Numbered from the stretch's first letter, positions 1 to 7,804 are shown. The stretch: 64,000 bases of DNA from Robertmurraya andreesenii (GCF_030813005.1 NZ_JAUSTU010000008.1:115342-179341), one strand, 5' to 3'. Translations and numbers: made by a program. The notes: generated by a model from the letters alone, not told the origin.

Positions 1-999
1 GTATCTAGGCATCGTTTCCTCTGAAACAGGTTCCCCTTTTGTATCTAACACTTCAAAAATCCGATCCCCTGCTATCAGCGAACGTTCAAGTTGTGAAAAC
101 TGATTGACGACGTTCGTGATCGGATTAAACAATCTTGTCAAATAATCAACAAAGGCATATAACGTTCCGGCACTCACAATCTCAGCTGCATTGATTTGGC
201 GCGTTCCAAAATAAATGATGAAAATGGAGAACATGATAAGCCTCAATGTGTTAACAAGGTTAAAAGATGTCGCTGAGTCTAAGAACAGCAGCTTTCTTTC
301 ATAGGCATAATGCTCTTCATTCATCTCATCAAATTCCTTTGTCATTTGCTCTTCACGACGAAAGGCTTGAATGATGCTCATTCCTTGAATCGATTCATTG
401 ATCATAGCATTAATATCGGCTATTTTCGTCCGAATGACTTGATTATACCCGGCAGCGTATTTTCGATATAATATCATCCATAAATAAATGATTGGTATCA
501 TAATAAGGGCAAGCATCGCCATCTTCCAATTCAAAATAAAGAGTGCCACATACACACCCGCAATGGAAATAAAGCTTGTTGCGAAGTTGGCTAACACCGT
601 CACATACAAATTTCGAACCGCTTCCGTATCATTTGTTACCCGCGCGACGATTTTTCCTGCTGGAAGATTGTCAAAATACTGAATCGGCAAGGTCTGAATA
701 TGACCGAATACATCCTGACGCAGCTTTTGAACAACACGGTTGGCCCCAATTTGCAAAAAGATGTACATAAAATACCGTAATATGGCGGTCGCAACAGCTA
801 ATATAAAATAGAGACCGAGCAGCCAAGCGATTGGCTCTACTTCAATTTTTCCAATGGTCATATGTTCATCAATAATATATTTGGCGATAAACGGACCGGC
901 TAGCTCACTAAAAACCGCTAAGGATAAGAAAAATAATCCTAAGAATATCGGTTTCTTAAAATACATCGCATATTTCATCAATCTTTGACTCGTACTCAT
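1..999 (-). CDS. bmrD: BmrD-like multidrug ABC transporter subunit, partial (N-terminal part)
   Basis: This is the second half-transporter of a heterodimeric ABC multidrug exporter. The window edge cuts it, so only the N-terminal transmembrane domain (about 333 codons) is visible. The reading frame starts with MSTSQRLMKYAMYFKKPIFL and contains several hydrophobic helices and an ABC exporter signature region (VARVTNDTEAVRN). The start codon overlaps the stop of the upstream bmrC-like gene by 4 nt (ATGA), so the two are translationally coupled. Pairing with the upstream subunit and similarity to Bacillus subtilis YheH/BmrD make the assignment likely. The nucleotide-binding domain lies outside the window and was not seen. 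Confidence 0.85.
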   Translation of the reverse strand, partial: MSTSQRLMKYAMYFKKPIFLGLFFLSLAVFSELAGPFIAKYIIDEHMTIGKIEVEPIAWLLGLYFILAVATAILRYFMYIFLQIGANRVVQKLRQDVFGHIQTLPIQYFDNLPAGKIVARVTNDTEAVRNLYVTVLANFATSFISIAGVYVALFILNWKMAMLALIMIPIIYLWMILYRKYAAGYNQVIRTKIADINAMINESIQGMSIIQAFRREEQMTKEFDEMNEEHYAYERKLLFLDSATSFNLVNTLRLIMFSIFIIYFGTRQINAAEIVSAGTLYAFVDYLTRLFNPITNVVNQFSQLERSLIAGDRIFEVLDTKGEPVSEETMPRY

Positions 1000-2738
1000 G
1001 CTCCGCCTCCTTCCAGCTGTTGACGGTCAAATTGCTCTTTGTACCAGCCATTTTGCCTTAGAAGCTCTTCATGTGTTCCCTGTTCAACGATTTCCCCTTC
1101 ATCCAGGACAATAATTTGATCCGCATGCTGAACACTGGAGAGACGATGGGTTGTAATAATCGTCGTCTTTCCTCTCCGCTCATTCTGGATGTTTTGAATA
1201 ATCTTCGTCTCTGTTTTCGCATCAACGGCTGAAAGTGAGTCATCGAGAATGAGAATTTCTGGTTCCTTGATCAAAGCACGAGCAATCGACACCCGCTGCT
1301 TTTGTCCACCAGACAAAGACACTCCCTTTTCACCAACAAGGGTTTCGAGTCCCATCGGAAGGTTCTCTAAATCCTTTTCAAAATAGGCAAGACGAATCGC
1401 CTCCTGAAGTTCCTCTTCTGTGGCATCCTCTTTTCCAAAAAGAATATTCTCACGAATCGTCCGGGAAAAAAGCACATGATCTTGTGGTACATACCCGATC
1501 CAGTCTAATATTTGCTCCTTCGTCTGAGCAGCAATATCGATTCCATTAATGTTCAATTGTCCTTGTTCAAGTGGGTACTCACGCAGTAATTGTCTAAGGA
1601 AGGTGGTTTTCCCTGCCCCTGTTTTCCCGACAATTCCAAGCGTTTCCCCTTTACTTAGCCTTAAGGAGATATTTTGCAGATTTTTTATCTGGCTAGTAGG
1701 ATATTGGAAGGCTAAATCATCAAATCCAATAATCCCTGGGGTCTTAACCTCAATAGGCTTTGTTGTGTTTTGAACGTCAGCCTTATAATTAAGGGTTTCC
1801 TGCACACGATCAAGTGATGCATTCCCTTGCTGCATGACGTTTATTAATTCACCAATGGCAAAAATCGGCCAAACAGCTAACCCTAAATAAACGTTAAAGG
1901 TAACAAGCTGACCAACCGTCAACTCCCCATTTGATACGAGAAATGCTCCGTATCCAAGGGCAACGACATAGCTGATCCCTGTTCCAATTTTTGTAATAGG
2001 GTTAAATAGGGCATTGATCTTAGCTGTTTGCATATTTTTTTCGTATACATCTTCAGCCATTTCCGCAAACTTCACTTCATCCTTTTTCTCCTGAACATAG
2101 GCACGAATAACGCGGACACCTGCTACCGACTCTAGTACATTATCATTCAATTCACCGAAAGCATCCTGTGCTTTCATGTATCGCTCATGGACGATTTTTC
2201 CCAAGTATTGAATGAGAATCGCCATTATTGGTACGGGAAGCATCGAGAAAAGTGTTAATTTCCACGAAATCATAAAGCCCATCGCAAAAATAATCGCACC
2301 CATATATAAGGTAGAATCGATGAGAGTCATAATTCCGAACCCAGCTGTGATCGAAACAGCATTCAAGTCATTTGTCGCACGCGCCATCAAGTCACCCGTA
2401 CGATTTTTTTCGTAAAAGGTCGGTGTCATTTTTAAGAATTGCAGCATAAGCTTTCGACGCATAATCTTCTGGAGATTAATAGCCCCTTCAAAGAGGCGAT
2501 ATTGCCAAACAAAATTTAGCAGGTAACCAATGACAATAATGGCGATAAAAATCAACACATAATTTGTCAATACTGCTTTTGTCATTTCACCCGCCGTAAT
2601 TACATCGATAACGGACCCTAGCAAATAGGGCGGAATCACTTCCAAAACACTTGCCATAATTAGCAAAACGATGGCTAATGTATATTGAATCCAATATTGT
2701 TTAAAAAACCAGCTTAATTTTCCTAATACATCAAACAT
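996..2738 (-). CDS. bmrC: BmrC-like multidrug ABC transporter ATP-binding/permease protein
   Basis: A 580-residue ABC half-exporter: six-helix transmembrane domain (about 1-310), then a nucleotide-binding domain with Walker A (GIVGKTGAGKTT), Q-loop, signature (LSGGQKQR) and an H-loop His (TTHRLSS). The Walker B end reads ILILDDSLSAVD, so the usual catalytic Glu is Asp. This is typical of the degenerate ATPase site of heterodimeric exporters such as BmrCD. Length and the MFDVLGKLSWFFK start match BmrC/YheI (about 585 aa). The start has a good ribosome binding site (AAGGGGG). It is followed by bmrD with 4 nt overlap, and preceded by a leader-peptide attenuator, as is known for bmrBCD in B. subtilis. 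Predicted role: drug efflux at the membrane. Confidence 0.92.
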   Translation of the reverse strand: MFDVLGKLSWFFKQYWIQYTLAIVLLIMASVLEVIPPYLLGSVIDVITAGEMTKAVLTNYVLIFIAIIVIGYLLNFVWQYRLFEGAINLQKIMRRKLMLQFLKMTPTFYEKNRTGDLMARATNDLNAVSITAGFGIMTLIDSTLYMGAIIFAMGFMISWKLTLFSMLPVPIMAILIQYLGKIVHERYMKAQDAFGELNDNVLESVAGVRVIRAYVQEKKDEVKFAEMAEDVYEKNMQTAKINALFNPITKIGTGISYVVALGYGAFLVSNGELTVGQLVTFNVYLGLAVWPIFAIGELINVMQQGNASLDRVQETLNYKADVQNTTKPIEVKTPGIIGFDDLAFQYPTSQIKNLQNISLRLSKGETLGIVGKTGAGKTTFLRQLLREYPLEQGQLNINGIDIAAQTKEQILDWIGYVPQDHVLFSRTIRENILFGKEDATEEELQEAIRLAYFEKDLENLPMGLETLVGEKGVSLSGGQKQRVSIARALIKEPEILILDDSLSAVDAKTETKIIQNIQNERRGKTTIITTHRLSSVQHADQIIVLDEGEIVEQGTHEELLRQNGWYKEQFDRQQLEGGGA

Positions 2739-2777
2739 GTATCAAACCCCCTTCGTGCTGTTTTGGTTAGGTACTGG

Positions 2778-2837
2778 CTACCCACTGTGTAGCAAATCCT
2801 TTTTGAAAATTAACGTTCTCTTTTTCCTTTTCATCAT
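2778..2837 (-). CDS. Possible second short upstream ORF between attenuator and bmrC
   Basis: A 19-codon ORF (MMKRKKRTLIFKKDLLHSG) lies between the attenuator terminator and bmrC. It has a convincing Shine-Dalgarno (AAAGGAG, 9 nt before the first ATG) and stops 39 nt before bmrC. It is very basic. It could be a second regulatory uORF or chance; nothing beyond the ribosome binding site supports expression. Confidence 0.4.
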   Translation of the reverse strand: MMKRKKRTLIFKKDLLHSG

Positions 2838-2872
2838 AATCCTCTACTCCTTTCTTTTTCACACCAACAATT

Positions 2873-2994
2873 CAAAAAAAACAACAAAAAAGATGTATAC
2901 CCTAAAAAGAGCATACATCTCTGCAAAGGTATAGAAGGTCATCCATACCTCTAAATGTTAGAATTCTGCCATTAAACAAATAAAGGTATGGACC
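2873..2994 (-). promoter_or_regulatory. Transcription attenuator of the bmrCD operon (alternative hairpins and terminator)
   Basis: On the minus-strand RNA there are five pairing segments. Segment 1 (GGUCCAUACCU, 2994-2984, leader codons 16-20) can pair with segment 2 (AGGUAUGGAUGACC, 2950-2937). Segment 2 can instead pair with segment 3 (AUACCU, 2932-2927). Segment 3 can pair with the 3' arm of the terminator (GGGUAUA, 2903-2897). The terminator is AGAUGUAUGC (2920-2911) with GUAUACAUCU (2900-2891), followed by a U-rich tract to about 2873. Pairing 1:2 frees segment 3 to act as antiterminator; pairing 2:3 allows termination. This is a classic leader-peptide attenuator; the ON/OFF logic is inferred from pairing alone. 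Confidence 0.8.
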
Positions 2995-3040
2995 ATGTTA
3001 TGAAGTTGACGGTTTTGAATTTTGAATCATGACGTCTCAT
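2972..3040 (-). CDS. BmrB-like leader peptide (22 aa)
   Basis: A short ORF with an excellent ribosome binding site (AAAGGAGG, 8 nt before ATG). It encodes 22 residues starting MRRHDSKFKTVNF and ending ITWSIPLFV. Codons 16-20 overlap the first arm of the attenuator hairpin, so the position of a translating ribosome decides which hairpin forms. In B. subtilis, bmrCD is controlled by ribosome-mediated attenuation through the leader peptide BmrB (about 50 aa). This one sits in the same place but is shorter. Likely trigger: ribosome-targeting antibiotics that stall translation early in the leader. Confidence 0.72.
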   Translation of the reverse strand: MRRHDSKFKTVNFITWSIPLFV

Positions 3041-3081
3041 CGCCCATTCCTCCTTTGTTAAAAATTGTTTAGTGTTTCTAA

Positions 3082-3111
3082 AGATTACCACCGATTTCGG
3101 ATAATTGTCAA
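3082..3111 (-). promoter_or_regulatory. Sigma-A promoter of the bmr leader
   Basis: A perfect -35 TTGACA (3111-3106) and a -10 TAATCT (3087-3082) are separated by 18 nt. They lie just upstream of the leader peptide ribosome binding site (3056-3049), leaving a short 5' UTR. Confidence 0.7.
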
Positions 3112-3134
3112 CTATCAAACAGATATTTTTTTCC

Positions 3135-3174
3135 AGTTACAACCCCATACCTATTTGGATATGGGGTTGTAACT
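3135..3174. repeat. 15-bp perfect inverted repeat after the anti-sigma gene
   Basis: Arms AGTTACAACCCCATA (3135-3149) and TATGGGGTTGTAACT (3160-3174) flank a 10-nt loop. The repeat begins 6 nt after the anti-sigma stop and ends 24 nt before the bmr -35. On the minus strand it is followed by an A-rich tract, not a U-tract, so it is not a canonical intrinsic terminator. It may be a transcript-end or mRNA-stabilising hairpin. Confidence 0.6.
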
Positions 3175-3179
3175 AGAAC

Positions 3180-4301
3180 TTACTTGGTTAAAGAAATTTT
3201 AATATCCTCACCTATCTCGAGGATGCAATCACTACGGTCTGGAACTGGTTCAAAAACCATAATAAATTCATCCTCCCCTGATGGTACATCTCCTTTGCTA
3301 AAGATAGGATTAATTGTCTTGCCTGCGGACTTCAGGAACACACCTGGTTTTCCAGGAACTACCGTATAGCCGGTTCCTTTCTCAAATTTCCTTGCGTTAA
3401 GGAAATGATGCTCTAGCTGACTCATCACTTCATATTTCTCTCCATTTTCATCTGTTAAGAGCTTTGTGTCGTCACCCACAACTACCACTCTTGTTTCTGT
3501 ATCTGAAAAATCGACTTCCTTAATGAAGTAATTCATTTCTTTAAACACAAATTCCTTTTTCACTTCACTCGTTTCCCTGTCCGAGATAGCTGATTCTTCT
3601 AGGATGAAGGTTAATGGCCAAGTGGATTCCAAAACCCCTGTTTCCTGATCATGATAATAGGTTAAATTTTGAAGCTCTAACACAATTTCCTGACCTTTAT
3701 GCTCCTTAATCGAGTCGAAGGATAAGGCTTCCGCTACTAGATTCTCTTCGGCGTCATAGTGTCTACTTCCCCAGCCTACATGTTTAAGATTCGTTTTTTG
3801 TCCATCTTCCCCAATCAGATACACAGTGCTTTTTCCTTCAAAATTATCGAAGTAGTAATGTTCAAGATTCGTTTTTTCACTTTGAAAGGTCAATAAAAGT
3901 TTTGTTTCCTTATCATCAGTCCATACGTTCTGGAAACGAACAGTAATATCATTCTTTTCATCATAGTAGGTTTGATTTAATGGTTGTCCTCTTCCCTCTT
4001 CCAAGGCCATTTTTAGACCCGTATCATCGATGTGCTTACTGGCAAATATTTTATCATACATCTCCTGAATGGCGGCTCGAACAGGTGTCAGAGTTAGGGA
4101 TGAAAGTGCTAGGAAACATACCGCCGCTGGAATAAGAAGTCTTTTGTATTTACGCCCTTTCTTTTTCTTATTCCTATTTACGTCCCCCTGCTTTTCATAG
4201 GAATTCTGCTCTAACTTTGCAGCTTTGACTCCAAGCTTTACCCGTTCATGCAAATGATCTGGAATTCTTATTTTTTCAAGCTCCTCTTTTAAATTACTCA
4301 C
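3180..4301 (-). CDS. Membrane-anchored anti-sigma factor, DUF4179-like
   Basis: A 373-aa single-pass membrane protein. The basic cytoplasmic N-terminus (1-75) carries IRIPDHLHERVKLGVKAAK, a common start for this anti-sigma type. One transmembrane helix follows (about 76-95, LLIPAAVCFLALSSLTLTP), then a large extracytoplasmic beta-rich domain. The stop-start overlap (4 nt) with the upstream ECF sigma gene gives the functional assignment: it should hold the sigma factor at the membrane until an envelope signal arrives. The DUF4179 label is from recall of this gene pair in Bacilli, not from a search. No zinc-binding anti-sigma motif (HxxxCxxC) is visible. Confidence 0.75.
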   Translation of the reverse strand: MSNLKEELEKIRIPDHLHERVKLGVKAAKLEQNSYEKQGDVNRNKKKKGRKYKRLLIPAAVCFLALSSLTLTPVRAAIQEMYDKIFASKHIDDTGLKMALEEGRGQPLNQTYYDEKNDITVRFQNVWTDDKETKLLLTFQSEKTNLEHYYFDNFEGKSTVYLIGEDGQKTNLKHVGWGSRHYDAEENLVAEALSFDSIKEHKGQEIVLELQNLTYYHDQETGVLESTWPLTFILEESAISDRETSEVKKEFVFKEMNYFIKEVDFSDTETRVVVVGDDTKLLTDENGEKYEVMSQLEHHFLNARKFEKGTGYTVVPGKPGVFLKSAGKTINPIFSKGDVPSGEDEFIMVFEPVPDRSDCILEIGEDIKISLTK

Positions 4302-4816
4302 GAAAAATCAACCCCCTTTAACTGTTTACGTAGCTTGCCTAGTGCACGATATAAGACCGATTTTGCTGAACCTAAGGGAATGTCAAATGATTCAGCTATT
4401 TCTTTGAAGGAATACCCTTCATAGTACTTTAGTAGAACCATGCTTTTTTCCTCTTCATTTAATTCATTTAATAATTCCTGTAAAGTGATTGAGAGTGGAA
4501 CATCTTCCTCGTTAATGGGGATCATTTCATTGAATTCTGGCTTTAGCTGAATGACCTTTTTATTTTTTCTTATTAGGTCGATTGAGCAAGTAATGGTAAT
4601 TTTTATTAGCCATGTTTTGAAATACTGTGGACTTTTCAATGTATGGATGTTTTTGAATGATCGATACGCAACCTCCTGTACGACATCCAAAGCATCATTT
4701 TCGTTCTTGACATAAACAAAAGACATTCGATAAATATCTTTTTCATATTGCTGGAAAAGCTGTAGAAAAGCTATATCATCACCTTCCTGCGCCTTCTTTA
4801 CTAACGTGACGTCCAT
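4298..4816 (-). CDS. ECF-family RNA polymerase sigma factor
   Basis: A 172-aa sigma-70 family protein. Region 2 (about 20-90) contains the typical DALDVVQEVAYRSFKNIHTL segment, which binds the -10 element and core polymerase. Region 4 (about 115-165) carries a helix-turn-helix (YYEGYSFKEIAESFDIPLGSAKS). A ribosome binding site GAGAGGTG precedes the start. The anti-sigma gene overlaps its stop by 4 nt. A paralogous pair occurs at 58850-60383. Targets are unknown; autoregulation is usual for this class, but I saw no clear ECF promoter upstream. Confidence 0.88.
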   Translation of the reverse strand: MDVTLVKKAQEGDDIAFLQLFQQYEKDIYRMSFVYVKNENDALDVVQEVAYRSFKNIHTLKSPQYFKTWLIKITITCSIDLIRKNKKVIQLKPEFNEMIPINEEDVPLSITLQELLNELNEEEKSMVLLKYYEGYSFKEIAESFDIPLGSAKSVLYRALGKLRKQLKGVDFS

Positions 4817-5090
4817 CCTGCACCTCTCCGTTCTTTCTCTTACATTCTAAGCTCATTTCCAAGCAGCCTACATTTATTAGACAAACGACATCCCCTTTTG
4901 GCTTAAAAAAATTTAACAGGAATAGGAGGACATCGTCAATTCGTATTAATAAAGGGGGACAAGTATTAACACCATGGGTCCATCAACCGATGCTACGCTT
5001 TCTCCCCAAAATCCTGTTATACTCACAACTAGAGAGATCTTCTTCTGTTTATTCAGCCGACCAGTTGAAAAAAGTTAAGGGGAAATGGAT

Positions 5091-6842
5091 ATGATTCAAG
5101 AGAGACAAACAATGCTTCATTTTGAGTTTATTAATAAGGACGGCGACATGAACCCACTCTCATTTGTCGCACCAGAAGAAATTATCATAGCAAGAACAGT
5201 TGAAGAAGTTGTTCCTTGCCTGCAAAGGATCCAAAAGGCAGTGGAATCCGGGCTATACGCAGCTGGTTATCTCACCTATGAAGCAGCTCCCGCGTTTGAT
5301 CAGACCTTCACCGTGAATCCAAATAACAAGATGCCATTATTGTGGTTTGGATTATTTCGCCATCCTAGCGAGTTGTCCAAGGATGAACAGACCAATTTCT
5401 TTACCGTTTCTAAATGGGATGCTGATGTCAGTCAGGATGAATACTACCGGAACATAGACAATATCAAACAATACATAAAAAACGGGGATACTTATCAAGT
5501 GAACTATACGATCCGCCTCCACTCTTTGTTAAAAGGGGATGACTTTAGTTTTTACAAGCAGCTTGCCAAGGGACAATCAGCGAATTACTGCGCCTACATT
5601 TCTACTGATGAATACAGTATCCTATCAGCATCACCCGAACTGTTCTTTCATTTAAAGGATCAGCTAATTACTACAAAGCCAATGAAGGGGACGATCCAAA
5701 GAGGAAAAACTCATGTCGAGGATTTAGCCAATTTCCAGTGGCTATCCGATTCAGTGAAAAATCGTTCCGAAAATCTAATGATTGTCGACCTTATTCGAAA
5801 CGATCTGGGTCAAATTGCTGAAACAGGCACTGTAAAAGTGCCGCATCTTTTTTCCATCGAGAAATATCCTACCGTCTTTCAAATGACATCCACTGTTACT
5901 GCACAGCTTTCACCTAAGACTTCCATTGCTGACATCTTTGTAGCCCTTTTTCCATGCGGTTCGATAACGGGTGCTCCGAAAATTAGCACTATGAGAATCA
6001 TCAATGAATTAGAGGATAGCCCTCGAGAGGTTTATTGCGGAGCCATCGGTTATATTACACCGGAGATGGAAGCGATATTTAATGTACCGATTCGAACAGT
6101 GGTTGTCGATAAATCTTCGGGGCAAGCGGTCTATGGTGTTGGCGGTGGCATAACATGGGATTCAACCGCTGAAGAAGAGTACAAAGAAGTTTTGACGAAG
6201 GCTATGCTATTGGAACGACTAGAGCCAAATTTTCAGCTGTTGGAGAGTCTATATTTAAAAAACGGACAATATTTTTTATTGAACGAGCATATCGAACGTT
6301 TGAAACATTCTGCTGAGTATTTTGGTTTTTCAATTGACATCGCTAATATGGGGTTAAAGTTGCAAGACTATGCAGCAAAGCATCGTAATAATGAGGAAAA
6401 AGTGAGAGTGCTCCTTACCGAAGAAGGTCATATATCTATTGAAGGGCAGCCGCTCGTTCCTACACCTGCTGTGGTTGATGCTGTCCTTGCAGATGCCCCT
6501 ATTTCGAAGGAAAATATTTTTCTTTACCATAAAACGACTAATCGAAGGATTTACTCTGATAGGAAGGATAGGTTTCCGAATGTTTATGATGTGCTTTTAT
6601 GGAATGAGGAAGGGGAACTGACGGAATTTACAACAGGAAATGTAGTGGTGGAAATCGAGGGAGAATACCTCACCCCTTTTGTAGAAAGTGGACTGCTCGC
6701 AGGGACCTTTCGCAAGCATCTGCTCGAGCAAAAGCAAATCCGTGAGGAAAAATTAAAGCTGGAAGATTTAAAGGCTTGTTCGGCTATTTGGCTTATTAAT
6801 AGTGTGAGACAGTGGGTTCGAGTGAACCTGTTGATGGAGTAG
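5091..6842 (+). CDS. pabB: Fused aminodeoxychorismate synthase component I / aminodeoxychorismate lyase
   Basis: A two-domain folate-pathway enzyme. Residues about 100-375 form a chorismate-binding domain (GDTYQVNYTIRL, PELFF, KGTIQRG, LIRNDLGQIAETGTV, CGSITGAPK, GAIGY) that makes 4-amino-4-deoxychorismate with a glutaminase partner. Residues about 390-583 form a class IV aminotransferase-fold lyase domain (TTNRRIYSDRK, ELTEFTTGNVV, GLLAGTFRK) that releases pyruvate to give p-aminobenzoate. An ATG 6 nt upstream (5085) is also in frame, but AAGGGG at 5077-5082 is only 2 nt from it and 8 nt from 5091, so 5091 is preferred. No pabA lies beside it. A strong terminator follows directly. Confidence 0.92.
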   Translation: MIQERQTMLHFEFINKDGDMNPLSFVAPEEIIIARTVEEVVPCLQRIQKAVESGLYAAGYLTYEAAPAFDQTFTVNPNNKMPLLWFGLFRHPSELSKDEQTNFFTVSKWDADVSQDEYYRNIDNIKQYIKNGDTYQVNYTIRLHSLLKGDDFSFYKQLAKGQSANYCAYISTDEYSILSASPELFFHLKDQLITTKPMKGTIQRGKTHVEDLANFQWLSDSVKNRSENLMIVDLIRNDLGQIAETGTVKVPHLFSIEKYPTVFQMTSTVTAQLSPKTSIADIFVALFPCGSITGAPKISTMRIINELEDSPREVYCGAIGYITPEMEAIFNVPIRTVVVDKSSGQAVYGVGGGITWDSTAEEEYKEVLTKAMLLERLEPNFQLLESLYLKNGQYFLLNEHIERLKHSAEYFGFSIDIANMGLKLQDYAAKHRNNEEKVRVLLTEEGHISIEGQPLVPTPAVVDAVLADAPISKENIFLYHKTTNRRIYSDRKDRFPNVYDVLLWNEEGELTEFTTGNVVVEIEGEYLTPFVESGLLAGTFRKHLLEQKQIREEKLKLEDLKACSAIWLINSVRQWVRVNLLME

Positions 6843-6869
6843 GACGAGGCTATAACCTCGTCCTTTTTG
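6841..6869 (+). terminator. Intrinsic terminator of pabB
   Basis: AGGACGAGG pairs with CCTCGTCCT around a 6-nt loop, followed by TTTTTGTG. It starts within the pabB stop codon. Confidence 0.88.
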
Positions 6870-6928
6870 TGTTTCGCAAATATATCACGATTTACGCAAA
6901 TAAGATTAATGATTGCCTTTCTGAACCC

Positions 6929-7174
6929 CTAATCAATCTCATTTAATGTCTTTTCTATTCTTGTTAAGCGTTCGTTTAAGCTTTCAATCAATTTTAGCTG
7001 CTGCTCCTGAAGCAAGGAAGACTCCTTATCAAGGTTTAGACGCTCATCAGCTCGTTTTTCTGCCCGTCTTATGTATTTAACTCCAAAATATATAATAAGT
7101 ACAATCAACACTAACGGCAATAACATAACCGCCAGGCCGAATAATTGAAAAATCATATCACCAAAGTTGAGCAC
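6929..7174 (-). CDS. Small membrane protein with cytoplasmic coiled coil, paralog 1
   Basis: An 81-aa protein from a GTG start behind a GGAGGG ribosome binding site. One hydrophobic helix (about 8-33) is followed by a charged heptad-like tail (RRAEKRADERLNLDKESSLL, then QLKLIESLNERLTRIEKTLNE). It is paralogous to the gene immediately upstream: both share the KRADERL-LD-S block and the ERL-x-E-TLNE ending. Both sit downstream of an ArsR-type regulator in the same orientation with short gaps, so one operon is likely. The tails suggest the two proteins may pair with each other. I do not recognise the family and give no function. Confidence 0.7.
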   Translation of the reverse strand: MLNFGDMIFQLFGLAVMLLPLVLIVLIIYFGVKYIRRAEKRADERLNLDKESSLLQEQQLKLIESLNERLTRIEKTLNEID

Positions 7175-7191
7175 AAGATTCCCTCCGAAAA

Positions 7192-7425
7192 TTAATTGAC
7201 TTCATTCAAGGTTTGTTCCACTTTTGCAAGGCGTTCGTCCACCGAGGTCAAAAGCGAAATTTGTTTTTGCTGCATGGAAAAACTTTTCCGATCTAACTCC
7301 AATCTCTCATCTGCCCTTTTGTTCATCCTGCTAATAACCCGAAGTCCATACAGAACGAGGCAAAGAATGAGAATAAATGGAGATAAACTTAGCAAAAACA
7401 TGAAAGACGCTGCACCCATTTCCAC
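7192..7425 (-). CDS. Small membrane protein with cytoplasmic coiled coil, paralog 2
   Basis: A 77-aa paralog of the downstream gene: one transmembrane helix (about 8-28, FMFLLSLSPFILILCLVLYG), then a coiled-coil tail (NKRADERLELDRKSFSMQQK and ERLAKVEQTLNEVN). The first codon is GTG, with an in-frame ATG two codons later; the AAGGAAGGAG ribosome binding site fits the ATG (7419) better. It lies 15 nt after the ArsR-type gene. Function unknown. Confidence 0.7.
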   Translation of the reverse strand: MEMGAASFMFLLSLSPFILILCLVLYGLRVISRMNKRADERLELDRKSFSMQQKQISLLTSVDERLAKVEQTLNEVN

Positions 7426-7440
7426 TCATCTCCTTCCTTT

Positions 7441-7767
7441 CTAGCTTTTCTTCTCCGGCATGGTCAATGTCTTATTAGCCCCCATAATCAAATCCGCAGT
7501 TAGAGGAACATGAAAAGGAATCACCTCATAATACTTCATTGCCTTACCGCTTTCTGAAACCTCGTGCTGCCCGACGATCAAATTTGCCTGCTCCAGCTTT
7601 TGGAGATGAAGATAGAGAAGCGGGCGGCTAATGCCAAGTTCCCGCGCAAGCTGGCTGACATATTGCCTTTCCTCCTTCAAAATAGCAACGATCCTCAGGC
7701 GATAAGGATTCGATAAAGCCTCCAGAATTTTAAGTAACTCATCACCAGAAAAAATTTCCTCTTTCAT
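7441..7767 (-). CDS. ArsR/winged-helix transcriptional regulator
   Basis: A 108-aa winged-helix protein (LLKILEALSNPYRLRIVAIL, then VSQLARELGISRPLLYLHLQ and KLEQANLIVG). This is the ArsR-type fold, without obvious metal-binding cysteines: the protein has no Cys, so metal sensing through thiols is unlikely. Its start codon sits directly at an 18-bp perfect palindrome that overlaps the -10, so the gene is probably autoregulated. No Shine-Dalgarno is present, and the -10 to ATG distance suggests a leaderless mRNA. It heads an operon with two small paralogous membrane proteins, whose expression it presumably controls. Confidence 0.8.
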   Translation of the reverse strand: MKEEIFSGDELLKILEALSNPYRLRIVAILKEERQYVSQLARELGISRPLLYLHLQKLEQANLIVGQHEVSESGKAMKYYEVIPFHVPLTADLIMGANKTLTMPEKKS

Positions 7768-7804
7768 ATGTAATAAATTTATTACACATGAAAGATTATG
7801 TCAA
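7765..7804 (-). promoter_or_regulatory. Promoter with 18-bp palindromic operator; probable leaderless start of the ArsR-type gene
   Basis: -35 TTGACA (7804-7799), a 17-nt spacer and -10 TAAATT (7781-7776) lead to an ATG only 8 nt further on, so transcription should begin at or very near the start codon. TGTAATAAATTTATTACA (7769-7786) is a perfect 18-bp palindrome covering the -10. Repressor binding here would block transcription. Confidence 0.7.
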
